NCBI RefSeq assembly: GCF_018599245.1
Contig: NZ_JAHEVJ010000004.1
Span: forward strand, 62,001-126,000
Source of the DNA: Aliiroseovarius lamellibrachiae
Lineage (GTDB): Bacteria > Pseudomonadota > Alphaproteobacteria > Rhodobacterales > Rhodobacteraceae
Direction: 5' to 3'
DNA: 64,000 bases
Shown here in pieces: positions 38,968 through 46,799 of the stretch. Position 1 is the stretch's first letter; each line of letters opens with the position of its first letter. The notes beneath the pieces are model-generated. The model did no database searches. It worked only from the letters and a program-made list of their open reading frames with translations, and was not told the DNA's origin. The position numbers and the translations under genes are program-made.

Positions 38968-39105
38968 ATGAGCGCGAAGATGACCCGAATTACTGACAAA
39001 AAAACCGACGCCCCCTTTGACATAATCCTACGCCTTCCCACCCCCCAAGGCCCGATTGCCGCGGCGGAATGGTTGCTTGACCAACTAGAAGGAACACGCA
39101 AATGA
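38968..39105 (+). CDS. Small ORF of unknown function, coupled to hemP
   Basis: A 45-codon frame (MSAKMTRITDKKTD to QLEGTRK) starts at ATG 38968, with an in-frame TGA two codons before it, or at ATG 38980 (41 codons). Its stop overlaps the hemP start as ATGA (39102-39105), the layout of translational coupling. No ribosome site is obvious before either start. The predicted peptide has a beta-like segment (FDIILRLPT) and an amphipathic helix (AAAEWLLDQLEG). No family is recognised. Its position behind an iron-box-like promoter suggests a role in iron or heme supply, which is inference. Confidence 0.5.
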   Translation: MSAKMTRITDKKTDAPFDIILRLPTPQGPIAAAEWLLDQLEGTRK

Positions 39106-39272
39106 ATGCCGCATTGCGCACATCGCGATTTGACACCCTCTCCCCGCCACAGACACCACAATACGAGGCATTGTCGCTGACCCAATACGGCAAAACGGCT
39201 CAGATCACCTTGAACGGCATGATTTATACATTGACCATTACCCGTGCCGGAAAACTTATCCTGACCAAATAA
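39102..39272 (+). CDS. hemP: Hemin uptake protein HemP
   Basis: This 56-residue protein is recognised by its family core: AQITLNGMIYTLTITRAGKLILTK at the C-terminus (residues 33-56), where the TRAGKLILTK ending is nearly invariant. It is preceded by AAGGA. HemP/HmuP proteins accompany heme-uptake genes and in some bacteria help activate them under iron limitation. Here no hmu transporter or TonB receptor is adjacent, so it acts at a distance or with genes outside the window. It is coupled to a small upstream ORF and lies behind an iron-box-like promoter. Confidence 0.9.
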   Translation: MNAALRTSRFDTLSPPQTPQYEALSLTQYGKTAQITLNGMIYTLTITRAGKLILTK

Positions 39273-39481
39273 GCAATGTGGCTTTGGTAACGAGTGACAG
39301 ATTTACCAATATCACCGACTTGCGTCTCAAGCGATTGGCGCGCGCCCTGCCATTCACCGTATTCAGGGCTCGCCCGCTCCTCCACCGCCTTCAGTAAACT
39401 GTTAGCGCCAGCAGAATTGCAACCGGCGCGCCACTGCCATAGAACAGGGCAAACGCCACCCTGATGTCAGACGGGACAGAT

Positions 39482-40375
39482 ATGCCAAATCAACAACAAT
39501 TGGATAAAATCAAGGCCGGTAAAGGCTTTATTGCAGCGCTCGACCAGTCGGGCGGCTCGACGCCAAAGGCATTGCGCCTTTATGGTGTCGAAGAAAACGC
39601 ATATTCTAATGATGCCGAAATGTACGACATGATCCATGCCATGCGTTCGCGGATCGCCAAAGCCCCCGCATTTACCGGCGAAAAGGTGGTCGGGGCCATC
39701 TTGTTTGAAATGACGATGGATCGTCAAATCGACGGACAGCCCACCGCAAGTTATATGTGGGAAAAGCGCGGTGTGGTTCCATTTCTGAAGGTCGACAAGG
39801 GCCTCGCGGACGAAGAAAACGGCGTGCAACTGATGAAACCGATGCCAGAACTGGATGCTCTGTGTGAGCGAGCAGTCGCTGCGGGGATCTTCGGCACCAA
39901 AATGCGCTCGGTCATAAATGCCGCAAACGCAGAAGGCATTAAGGCCATTGTTTCACAACAGTTCGAAGTCGGAAAACAAATCATCAGCCATGGGCTGGTG
40001 CCGATCATCGAACCCGAAGTCACCATTTCGATTTCAGATAAGGCCGCCGCCGAAGATCTGCTTTTGGCAGAGCTGACCGCGCAGTTGGACACATTGTCTG
40101 ACGACCAAACAGTGATGTTGAAATTGACGCTGCCGGAAACAGCCAACCACTATGTGACGCTTGTGAACCACCCACGGGTTGCATCGGTTGTGGCCTTGTC
40201 GGGCGGCTATTCCCGCGAAGAAGCAAACGCGCGCCTGTCCAAGAACACCGGCATGATCGCAAGCTTTTCTCGGGCGCTCACCGAAGGGTTGTCCGCACAA
40301 CAATCTGACGATGCATTTAATGCGACGATCGCAGACACAATCGACAGCATCTATCAAGCATCCATCGCGGGCTAG
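39482..40375 (+). CDS. Class I fructose-bisphosphate aldolase
   Basis: This 297-residue enzyme cleaves fructose-1,6-bisphosphate by a Schiff-base mechanism, without metal. The start at 39482 (MPNQQQLDKIKAGKGF) has GGGA upstream; an ATG six codons earlier is less likely. The sequence has FIAALDQSGGSTPKAL, the VVPFLKVDKGL segment, GTKMRSVI, IEPEVTI and the VMLKLTLPE strand that carries the Schiff-base lysine. It matches the short bacterial class I group found in roseobacters. With pgk nearby it fits central carbon metabolism. A strong terminator follows. Confidence 0.92.
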   Translation: MPNQQQLDKIKAGKGFIAALDQSGGSTPKALRLYGVEENAYSNDAEMYDMIHAMRSRIAKAPAFTGEKVVGAILFEMTMDRQIDGQPTASYMWEKRGVVPFLKVDKGLADEENGVQLMKPMPELDALCERAVAAGIFGTKMRSVINAANAEGIKAIVSQQFEVGKQIISHGLVPIIEPEVTISISDKAAAEDLLLAELTAQLDTLSDDQTVMLKLTLPETANHYVTLVNHPRVASVVALSGGYSREEANARLSKNTGMIASFSRALTEGLSAQQSDDAFNATIADTIDSIYQASIAG

Positions 40376-40400
40376 CCCACCGCAAACCTTTGATCATATG

Positions 40401-40428
40401 CGCCCGCAGCAATCGCTGCGGGCGTTTG
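40401..40428 (+). terminator. Rho-independent terminator of the aldolase gene
   Basis: Perfect 10-bp stem cgcccgcagc (40401-40410)/gctgcgggcg (40415-40424) with a 4-base loop and TTT after it. Confidence 0.9.
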
Positions 40429-40527
40429 CATTTGAGCAGACTTTTTTTCACCGATGATTCGTTTTTGGGATTCACAAGCCGAATCACCTATGCCATAGTG
40501 TTCTTGCACCACCCAAAAGAGGTGGGC

Positions 40528-40860
40528 ATGAGGCAGTATCATACGGGCAAGAAACCTATGGGTAATCCCCGCGCACAATCTGGATTTGGTGGAGCAATCT
40601 ACTTTGTCGTGGCTATCGGCCTCGGCATTTACTTCACCTTTGCCAGCGTGCAGGGCGACTTCGGTTTATTCCGCCGTGTGCAAATTGAGGCCGAGGCGCA
40701 AGCGCTCATTCAAGAACGCGCAGCGCTCTCGGCCAAAATTGCCCGTCTGCAAAACAAAACCCATCGCCTATCTGATGAATACCTCGACTTGGATTTACTT
40801 GATCAGCAAGCCCGGTCAGTTCTGGGATTGGTCCGCGCAAACGAAGTCGTTCTGCGCTAA
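40528..40860 (+). CDS. Septum formation initiator (FtsB/DivIC-like)
   Basis: This 110-residue protein starts best at ATG 40528 after AGAGG; ATG 40558 is possible. It has one transmembrane helix (AIYFVVAIGLGIYFTF, residues about 24-39) and then a coiled coil (about 45-90, rich in E, A and Q: EAEAQALIQERAALSAKIARLQNK), ending in the LDQQARSVLGLVRANEVVL segment typical of alphaproteobacterial FtsB. It would join FtsL and FtsQ in the divisome. It lies directly before the pyruvate dehydrogenase operon, a usual neighbourhood in Rhodobacteraceae. Confidence 0.88.
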   Translation: MRQYHTGKKPMGNPRAQSGFGGAIYFVVAIGLGIYFTFASVQGDFGLFRRVQIEAEAQALIQERAALSAKIARLQNKTHRLSDEYLDLDLLDQQARSVLGLVRANEVVLR

Positions 40861-40959
40861 ACTACCCCTTCTAAAACCTCTATTGGAAACACAAGCATCG
40901 CTGCGCCGCAGCGTGCAGGTCTATTTTTTGTCGACCTGAAGCCCAAAAGGCTGTAATAG

Positions 40960-40979
40960 ATAGTTTAATGCTAAACTAT
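40960..40979. promoter_or_regulatory. Palindromic operator candidate before pdhA
   Basis: atagttta (40960-40967) and taaactat (40972-40979) form a perfect 8-bp inverted repeat with a 4-base spacer (atgc), 38 bases before the pdhA start. This could bind a regulator of pyruvate dehydrogenase. The factor is not identifiable. Confidence 0.5.
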
Positions 40980-41017
40980 TCCAGCAAGTAGAGCTGACGC
41001 CAAAAGGAGGACGCCAT

Positions 41018-42007
41018 ATGGCAGCCCGGAAAAGCGCCAAGAAATCAAACACATCCAAAGAGGATTTGTTGACGTTCTATCGCGAAATGCTTCTCATCCG
41101 TCGATTCGAAGAGAAATCAGGACAGCTATATGGCATGGGTCTGATTGGCGGGTTCTGTCACCTATATATCGGCCAAGAGGCCGTAGTTGTTGGGCTTGAA
41201 GCCGCTGCCATTGAAGGCGACAAGCGTGTCACATCCTACCGCGATCACGGCCACATGTTGGCCTGCGGCATGGACCCCAAGGGTGTGATGGCAGAGCTGA
41301 CCGGCCGCGAAGGTGGGTATTCGCGCGGCAAAGGCGGCTCGATGCACATGTTTTCCACCGAAAAGCACTTCTATGGTGGGCATGGGATTGTTGGCGCGCA
41401 GGTGCCCATCGGAACCGGGCTCGCGTTTGCGGATAAATACCTTGAAAACGGCGGCGTGACCTTCGCCTATTTTGGGGATGGTGCTGCAAACCAAGGACAA
41501 GTTTACGAAAGCTTCAACATGGCGTCGTTGTGGGAGCTTCCGGTCATCTATGTGATCGAGAACAACCAATACGCCATGGGCACATCACTGCAGCGGGCAA
41601 GTTCCACCCCCGAGATCTACACGCGCGGCGAAGCGTTTGGAATTAAGGGCGAAGCGGTGGACGGCATGGACGTTATGGCCGTGCGTGACGCCGGTTTACG
41701 TGCCACTGAATACTGTCGTTCTGGCAAAGGCCCCTATATTCTAGAGATGAAAACATACCGCTATCGCGGTCATTCCATGTCAGACCCTGCAAAGTATCGC
41801 ACCCGCGAAGAAGTACAGAAAGTGCGCGAAGAACGTGACGCGATTGAACATGTGCGCGAGTTGCTTTTGCAAGGAAAACATGCCTCTGAGGAGGAGCTGA
41901 AGGCCATCGACAAAGAGATCAAAGCGGTTGTGAACGATGCGGCTGAATTCTCAAAAGTAAGCCCGGAACCCGCGCTCGAAGAGCTGTGGACCGATATTTA
42001 CGCCTAA
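41018..42007 (+). CDS. pdhA: Pyruvate dehydrogenase E1 component, alpha subunit
   Basis: This 329-residue subunit binds thiamine diphosphate and decarboxylates pyruvate as an alpha2beta2 E1. The ThDP motif begins with GDG at residues 153-155 and closes with NN at 182-183 (FGDGAANQGQ to IENNQYAMG). The activation loop YRYRGHSMSDPAKYRTREE is intact. The start follows AAGGAGG. It leads the pdhABC operon. The lipoamide dehydrogenase gene does not follow, at least not within 19 kb. Confidence 0.96.
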   Translation: MAARKSAKKSNTSKEDLLTFYREMLLIRRFEEKSGQLYGMGLIGGFCHLYIGQEAVVVGLEAAAIEGDKRVTSYRDHGHMLACGMDPKGVMAELTGREGGYSRGKGGSMHMFSTEKHFYGGHGIVGAQVPIGTGLAFADKYLENGGVTFAYFGDGAANQGQVYESFNMASLWELPVIYVIENNQYAMGTSLQRASSTPEIYTRGEAFGIKGEAVDGMDVMAVRDAGLRATEYCRSGKGPYILEMKTYRYRGHSMSDPAKYRTREEVQKVREERDAIEHVRELLLQGKHASEEELKAIDKEIKAVVNDAAEFSKVSPEPALEELWTDIYA

Positions 42008-42031
42008 TCTCAGGACAGAGGAACAAAACAG

Positions 42032-42300
42032 ATGGCTACCGAAATTCTCATGCCCGCCCTCTCTCCGACCATGGAAGAAGGCACATTGGCCAAATGGCTG
42101 GTGAAAGAAGGCGACACCATTCAGTCAGGCGACATTCTGGCGGAAATTGAAACCGACAAAGCGACGATGGAATTCGAAGCGGTTGACGAAGGCATCATGG
42201 GGAAGATCCTCATCGCTGACGGCAGCGAAGGCGTGAAAGTGAACACACCCATCGCTGTGATGATCGAAGAAGGCGAAAGCGCGGATGACATCTCGTCTGC
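42032..42300 (+). repeat. Lipoyl-domain duplication (partner at 43426-43694)
   Basis: The first 90 codons of pdhB and pdhC encode almost the same lipoyl domain; both begin [18 protein letters not shown] and both reach [10 protein letters not shown], with a handful of substitutions. The two DNA copies lie 1.39 kb apart in the same direction, so recombination between them would delete most of pdhB. Confidence 0.85.
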
Positions 42301-43414
42301 TGCTCCCGCACCTTCCGAGGCGGCATCTGCCCCTGTCGAAGCCCCTGTCGATACCCCTGCCCCAGCGCGCGTGGCGGCCCAACCAATCACTCCGGTCATT
42401 CCGGCCGAGGCCGATATCCCAGCCGGCACTGAAATGCGCCAAACCACCGTACGCGAAGCGTTGCGTGATGCGATGGCCGAAGAAATGCGCCGCGATGACA
42501 CTGTTTTCCTGATGGGGGAAGAGGTCGCGGAATATCAGGGCGCTTATAAAGTCAGCCAAGGGTTGCTGGACGAGTTTGGCGCCAAGCGCGTGATCGACAC
42601 GCCAATCACCGAACATGGCTTTACGGGGCTGGCCTCGGGGGCTGCGATGGCCGGTTTGAAGCCGATTGTTGAGTTCATGACCTTCAACTTCGCCATGCAG
42701 GCGATTGACCACATCATCAACACGGCCGCCAAAACGCGGTATATGTCTGGTGGGCAAATGTCCTGTCCCATCGTGTTCCGCGGGGCCAATGGTGCCGCAT
42801 CCCGCGTTGGCGCACAGCACAGCCAGGATTATGCGGCATGGTATGCTCAAATCCCCGGTTTGCATGTGGCAATGCCCTATTCCGCGGCCGACGCAAAGGG
42901 CCTGTTGAAATCTGCGATCCGCGATCAGAACCCAGTTGTTTTCCTGGAAAACGAGCTGATCTATGGCACCAGTTTTGATGTTCCGGTCATGGATGATTAC
43001 ATCGTGCCGTTCGGCAAAGCGCGGATCTGGCGCGAAGGCACCGATGTGACCATCGTCAGCTTTGGCATTGGTATGAAATACGCGCTTGAAGCCGCGGATG
43101 AGCTGGCCAAAGAAGGCGTGTCCGCCGAAGTGATTGACCTGCGGACCTTGCGCCCGCTGGACTATGACACGGTGATCCAATCGGTGATGAAAACCAACCG
43201 CTGCGTGACCGTGGAAGAAGGTTGGCCAGTGGCCTCGATCGGCAACCACCTGTCCGCCACGATCATGGAGCGCGCGTTTGATTATCTTGACGCCCCCGTG
43301 ATCAACCTGACCGGCAAAGACGTTCCAATGCCTTACGCCGCCAACCTTGAAAAGCTTGCGCTAGTGACCACGAAAGAGGTCATTGATGCGGTCAAAGCTG
43401 TAACTTATCGCTGA
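42032..43414 (+). CDS. pdhB: Pyruvate dehydrogenase E1 component, beta subunit with N-terminal lipoyl domain
   Basis: This 460-residue protein is longer than ordinary E1 beta because it begins with a lipoyl domain (residues 1-80) with the lipoylated lysine K43 in ETDKATME, joined by an Ala/Pro linker (about 92-130) to the beta subunit ([33 protein letters not shown]-type start). Lipoylated E1 beta is a known trait of alphaproteobacteria. The lipoyl domain is nearly identical to that of the E2 gene that follows. It follows pdhA by 24 bases. Confidence 0.96.
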   Translation: MATEILMPALSPTMEEGTLAKWLVKEGDTIQSGDILAEIETDKATMEFEAVDEGIMGKILIADGSEGVKVNTPIAVMIEEGESADDISSAAPAPSEAASAPVEAPVDTPAPARVAAQPITPVIPAEADIPAGTEMRQTTVREALRDAMAEEMRRDDTVFLMGEEVAEYQGAYKVSQGLLDEFGAKRVIDTPITEHGFTGLASGAAMAGLKPIVEFMTFNFAMQAIDHIINTAAKTRYMSGGQMSCPIVFRGANGAASRVGAQHSQDYAAWYAQIPGLHVAMPYSAADAKGLLKSAIRDQNPVVFLENELIYGTSFDVPVMDDYIVPFGKARIWREGTDVTIVSFGIGMKYALEAADELAKEGVSAEVIDLRTLRPLDYDTVIQSVMKTNRCVTVEEGWPVASIGNHLSATIMERAFDYLDAPVINLTGKDVPMPYAANLEKLALVTTKEVIDAVKAVTYR

Positions 43415-43425
43415 GGAGTTTGAGC

Positions 43426-44715
43426 ATGCCTACTGAAATTCTCATGCCCGCCCTGTCACCCACTATGGAAGAGGGCACACTTGCCAAATGGCTTGTGAAA
43501 GAAGGGGATACTGTGCAATCCGGCGATTTGCTTGCCGAGATCGAAACCGACAAAGCCACGATGGAATTTGAGGCTGTTGACGAAGGTGTCATTGGTAAAA
43601 TCTTGATTGCTGACGGCAGCGAAGGGGTGAAGGTGAACACGGCCATTGCGGTGCTGTTGGAAGAGGGCGAAAGCGCGGATGACATCTCGTCTGCGTCGCC
43701 AACACCTGCACCAGCCGCTGAGGCCACTCCGACTGAGGCGCCTGCGGCCGCGCCCGTCGCTGCACCGGCGGCGCCTGCACCACAAGCGACGGATGGGGCA
43801 CGCATTTTTGCATCCCCCTTGGCACGCCGCATCGCGTCTGACAAAGGTCTGGATCTTGCACAGATCACTGGTTCGGGTCCAAAAGGTCGGATTGTGAAGG
43901 CAGATGTCGAAGCCACCTCCGCAACCGCACCTGTTGCAGCGCCTGCGGCCCAAACCCCAGCCCCAGTTGCTGCCCCTGCCCCGTCCGTGTCGTCGGATGC
44001 GGTGGCCGCGATGTATCAGGACCGCACGTTTGAAGAGGTCAAGCTGGATGGCATGCGCAAGACAATTGCCGCGCGCCTGTCCGAGGCCAAGCAGACCATC
44101 CCGCATTTCTATCTGCGCCGCGACATCAAGATTGATGCTTTGTTGGCGTTCCGCAGTCAGCTGAACAAACAGCTGGAAGCGCGCGGTGTGAAACTGTCGG
44201 TAAACGACTTTATCATCAAAGCCGTGGCTGTCGCCTTGCAACAAGTGCCAGAAGCCAACGCGGTTTGGGCAGGCGATCGGGTTCTGCAAATGACGGCCTC
44301 GGATGTGGCTGTTGCTGTCGCCATTGAAGGTGGCTTGTTTACACCCGTCTTGCAAGATGCCGATCAAAAATCGCTGTCCAGCCTGTCGACCCAGATGAAA
44401 GACCTTGCCGGCCGGGCCCGAGACCGCAAATTGGCGCCTCATGAATACCAAGGCGGCAGCTTTGCCATTTCGAACCTTGGTATGTTTGGCATCGACAATT
44501 TTGACGCCATCGTGAACCCTCCTCATGCGGGCATTCTGGCCGTTGGTGCCGGAGTGAAGAAGCCTGTTGTTGGCGATGACGGCGAGCTGGGGATTGCGAC
44601 CGTGATGAGCGTGACAATGTCCGTTGATCACCGTGTCATCGACGGGGCCGTTGGGGCGAACCTGCTTAAGGCAATCGTGGACAACCTTGAAAACCCAATG
44701 ACGATGCTGGCTTAA
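43426..44715 (+). CDS. pdhC: Dihydrolipoyl acetyltransferase (PDH E2)
   Basis: This 429-residue core enzyme has a lipoyl domain (1-80, lysine K43), an Ala/Pro linker, a peripheral-subunit-binding domain ([19 protein letters not shown] and [14 protein letters not shown], about 125-160) and a second linker before the catalytic domain (about 200-429). The active-site motif [13 protein letters not shown] is near the end, and [15 protein letters not shown] binds CoA in the family. The start is ATG 43426 with GAGGAG upstream. It follows pdhB by 11 bases. Confidence 0.96.
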   Translation: MPTEILMPALSPTMEEGTLAKWLVKEGDTVQSGDLLAEIETDKATMEFEAVDEGVIGKILIADGSEGVKVNTAIAVLLEEGESADDISSASPTPAPAAEATPTEAPAAAPVAAPAAPAPQATDGARIFASPLARRIASDKGLDLAQITGSGPKGRIVKADVEATSATAPVAAPAAQTPAPVAAPAPSVSSDAVAAMYQDRTFEEVKLDGMRKTIAARLSEAKQTIPHFYLRRDIKIDALLAFRSQLNKQLEARGVKLSVNDFIIKAVAVALQQVPEANAVWAGDRVLQMTASDVAVAVAIEGGLFTPVLQDADQKSLSSLSTQMKDLAGRARDRKLAPHEYQGGSFAISNLGMFGIDNFDAIVNPPHAGILAVGAGVKKPVVGDDGELGIATVMSVTMSVDHRVIDGAVGANLLKAIVDNLENPMTMLA

Positions 44716-44816
44716 CACACATTCAAAACATTAAATCTATTGATCTGGCTCAAGGTGGCACACAGCCCCTTGGGCCATTTCTTTGCGCAACCGAAATTCC
44801 AAATCAGGAGCATGTG

Positions 44817-45149
44817 ATGGATTTCAAAGCACTTTTGGCGGACACCACCGCCAACACCGACGAGTACCGCAAAATCTCTCCAGATGGGGCCAAGGGGTTT
44901 TCTACAATGCACCGGGCCGCAATGAGCAACGGGGCCCTGTCGACCAAAGACAAAGAACTGCAATGCATTGCGATCGGGATCATCAAGCAGTGTAATGATT
45001 GCATCGGGTTTCATGTGCGCGCCGCGATCAAAGCCGGTGCAACGCGCGAGGAGATTGCGGAAACGGTCTCTGTGTCCATTATGATGGGCGGCGGACCCGC
45101 CTATATGTACGGATCACGCGCACTTCAGGCCTTTGATCAACTGTCGTAA
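44817..45149 (+). CDS. Carboxymuconolactone decarboxylase/AhpD-like protein
   Basis: This 110-residue protein starts at ATG 44817, six bases after AGGAG. It has the AhpD-type redox motif CNDCIGFH (C59, C62, H66) in a helical CMD domain, followed by GATREEIAETVSVSIMMGGGPAYMYGS. The CxxC pair suggests thiol chemistry, perhaps a small-molecule peroxidase or reductase, not a true decarboxylase. It is 101 bases downstream of pdhC. In mycobacteria AhpD receives electrons from an E2/E3 pair, so proximity to pdhC is interesting but not proof. Confidence 0.85.
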   Translation: MDFKALLADTTANTDEYRKISPDGAKGFSTMHRAAMSNGALSTKDKELQCIAIGIIKQCNDCIGFHVRAAIKAGATREEIAETVSVSIMMGGGPAYMYGSRALQAFDQLS

Positions 45150-45171
45150 GGCGGCCAAGAGATACGAACGG

Positions 45172-45202
45172 ACAATACAAAAGGCGGTGCCTTTTGTATT
45201 GT
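45172..45202. terminator. Strong intrinsic hairpin, probably bidirectional
   Basis: Perfect 14-bp stem acaatacaaaaggc (45172-45185)/gccttttgtattgt (45189-45202) with a 3-base loop, between convergent genes; the T-rich arm could serve both strands. Confidence 0.82.
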
Positions 45203-45222
45203 GTTTCCAGATGACGAATAAG

Positions 45223-45297
45223 TCAGGCCGTGACCACGACAAGAAACAGTGCTGAAAACCCCATGACCGCAGCCAACCAAAGCTTTATCATTTTCAT
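45223..45297 (-). CDS. Possible 24-residue membrane peptide
   Basis: A 25-codon frame on the minus strand, MKMIKLWLAAVMGFSALFLV plus four residues, starts at ATG 45297 with AGGA six bases upstream (CCTAAGGACTT) and ends at TGA 45223-45225. It encodes a positively charged start and a single hydrophobic helix. It lies 96 bases downstream of cysE on the same strand and before the 45172-45202 hairpin. No family is recognised. The Shine-Dalgarno site and charge pattern argue for a real small membrane protein, but the frame is short enough to be chance. Confidence 0.42.
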   Translation of the reverse strand: MKMIKLWLAAVMGFSALFLVVVTA

Positions 45298-45393
45298 AAG
45301 TCCTTAGGATGTTTGAACACCACTTCCCTAAAGACATATCCGATATTTATCTTTGATTTAGAACAACTTGTACGCTGGTATCGCTTCACATGT

Positions 45394-46200
45394 TTACCGT
45401 TTGAAGGTTTGGTCCATGCTGACAGCAGGTTGAGAACATCCCGCTTCGCCAACGATACGCGCTGGAACCCCTGCCACAGTAACGTTTTCAGGAATCTCCT
45501 CGAGCACAACAGAACCCGCGGCAATTCGCGAACACCGCCCCACCTGAATATTGCCCAACACTTTTGCACCAGCCCCGATCAAGACACCATCGCCGATTTT
45601 CGGGTGGCGATCTTCGTCTTCTTTCCCGGTCCCGCCTAAGGTGACCGAGTGCAACATCGACACATTGTCGCCGACAACTGCGGTTTCCCCGATCACAATC
45701 GAATGGGCGTGGTCAATCATGATCCCTTTGCCGATGCGTGCGCCGGGGTGAATATCGATGCCGTAAACCTCGGAACAGCGCATCTGGATGAAATAGGCCA
45801 GATCTCTTCGTCCTTCGCTCCACAAAAAATGCGCGAGGCGATAGGCTTGCATCGCCTGAAAGCCCTTGAAGAAAAGGATCGGTTGCAACATGCGGTGGCA
45901 TGCAGGATCACGTTCCAAGATCGCGGCAATATCTGCACGCGCGGCATCAGACAGCTCGGCGCAACCATCATAGGCTTCATCTGCAATCTCACGGAGCAAA
46001 ACCATGCTCATTTCATTGGAGCTGAGCTTGGCGGCAAATCGATAAGACAGCGCTTTTTCCAGATTTTTGTGATGCAAGACACATGCATGCACCAGGCCGC
46101 CCAAAAGAGGTTCCTCCACGACAGCCTGGTGGCCTTCGTGTGTGATACGCTCCCAAACCGGATCAAGATTTCTCACATGCGCGCGTGTCTTGGCCATCAT
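45394..46200 (-). CDS. cysE: Serine O-acetyltransferase
   Basis: This 268-residue enzyme makes O-acetylserine from serine and acetyl-CoA, the first step of cysteine synthesis. An N-terminal helical domain (to about 150) precedes a left-handed beta helix of hexapeptide repeats: GIDIHPGARIGKGIMIDHAHS with the catalytic histidine, IVIGETAVVGDNVSMLHSVT, GTGKEDEDRHPKIGDG and RIAAGSVVLEEIP. The start ATG 46200 follows GAGGACGA. A TTGGCA-N16-TATAGA promoter lies upstream. Downstream is a possible small membrane peptide. Confidence 0.95.
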   Translation of the reverse strand: MMAKTRAHVRNLDPVWERITHEGHQAVVEEPLLGGLVHACVLHHKNLEKALSYRFAAKLSSNEMSMVLLREIADEAYDGCAELSDAARADIAAILERDPACHRMLQPILFFKGFQAMQAYRLAHFLWSEGRRDLAYFIQMRCSEVYGIDIHPGARIGKGIMIDHAHSIVIGETAVVGDNVSMLHSVTLGGTGKEDEDRHPKIGDGVLIGAGAKVLGNIQVGRCSRIAAGSVVLEEIPENVTVAGVPARIVGEAGCSQPAVSMDQTFKR

Positions 46201-46223
46201 TCGTCCTCACATTGTCTGACAGT

Positions 46224-46251
46224 TCTATAACAGCTAGGGGATAAATGCCAA
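46224..46251 (-). promoter_or_regulatory. Sigma-70-type promoter of cysE
   Basis: On the minus strand TTGGCA (46251-46246), 16 bases, then TATAGA (46229-46224), 24 bases before the cysE ATG. Confidence 0.55.
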
Positions 46252-46423
46252 ATGCAAAGCGGTGATCACAAAGATGTCAGCTTGGAATGGGGCTGGAATT
46301 TGATCGTTCTGACGCGGCTATCCTGGGTGTGCGAAAAGCGCTTGATTGGCGACGTTTATTGCACCGCCATCAAGCAGATCAGATTGGGTCGCAGACCGGT
46401 CTATACCGGCCCAAACCGACAAA

Positions 46424-46450
46424 CGCCCCCCCGATCGGGTCGAGGGGGCG
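46424..46450 (-). terminator. Terminator at the end of the GTA operon
   Basis: cgccccc (46424-46430) and gggggcg (46444-46450) pair, with ccgatcgg able to extend or nest inside. On the minus strand it is followed by TTTGTCGG. It lies about 55 bases beyond the last gene of the cluster. Confidence 0.65.
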
Positions 46451-46504
46451 CGCTGTTTAACCCAACACCTGTGCAACACCTCTCAGCGACGCAATCGGGG
46501 CACC

Positions 46505-46798
46505 TCAAGTTGCTTTTCTTGCACGCAACATCTTTAGCGCCGCGTAAATGGTCATCATGCAGTCACAGTAATCAGGGTCATCCTGATATGGTTCACGCAG
46601 ACGGGCCATTCCTTTCGCGACAGCCGCAAGGCTGCCATTGCCCCATTTGGGATGCGCGGCCCCGGTGACAAACCGATATCTGTCCGCCGCGTTGGCCCGT
46701 GCGATCATCCGAACGATCGCATCCGGCCTTCGTTCTGCCTGTATCATCAATAAAGCACAGGCCGCGGCGGCCACATCACCTGGAAGGACCGGACGCAT
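46505..46798 (-). CDS. Small conserved protein trailing the GTA megatron gene (DUF7742-like)
   Basis: This 97-residue protein starts at ATG 46798, one base after the gp15 stop. It is helical, with AAAACALLMIQAERRPDAIVRMI, then the DRYRFVTGAAHPKWGNGSL segment and a cysteine-bearing C-terminus (DPDYCDCMMTIY). I recall similar proteins after gp15 in other Rhodobacterales, annotated as DUF7742, though that name is from memory. The role is unknown; synteny suggests it belongs to the GTA transcript. It is the last gene before the operon terminator. Confidence 0.72.
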   Translation of the reverse strand: MRPVLPGDVAAAACALLMIQAERRPDAIVRMIARANAADRYRFVTGAAHPKWGNGSLAAVAKGMARLREPYQDDPDYCDCMMTIYAALKMLRARKAT

Positions 46799-46799
46799 A

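Larger units (their letters stand above)
46201..46504. other. Spacer between the GTA cluster end and cysE
   Basis: This stretch holds the cysE promoter (46224-46251), a small inverted repeat ccggt/accgg at about 46396-46409, and the terminator of the GTA operon (46424-46450). A plus-strand frame beginning at 46252 runs through the terminator and is not credible as a gene. Confidence 0.5.

Noticed and set aside
42125-44718. Long minus-strand frames across pdhB and pdhC (374 and 420 codons)
   Set aside because: Antisense of two well-recognised genes; produced by high G+C codon bias.
46252-46668. Plus-strand frame of 138 codons between cysE and the GTA end
   Set aside because: It reads through the GTA terminator hairpin and overlaps the small trailing GTA gene on the other strand.
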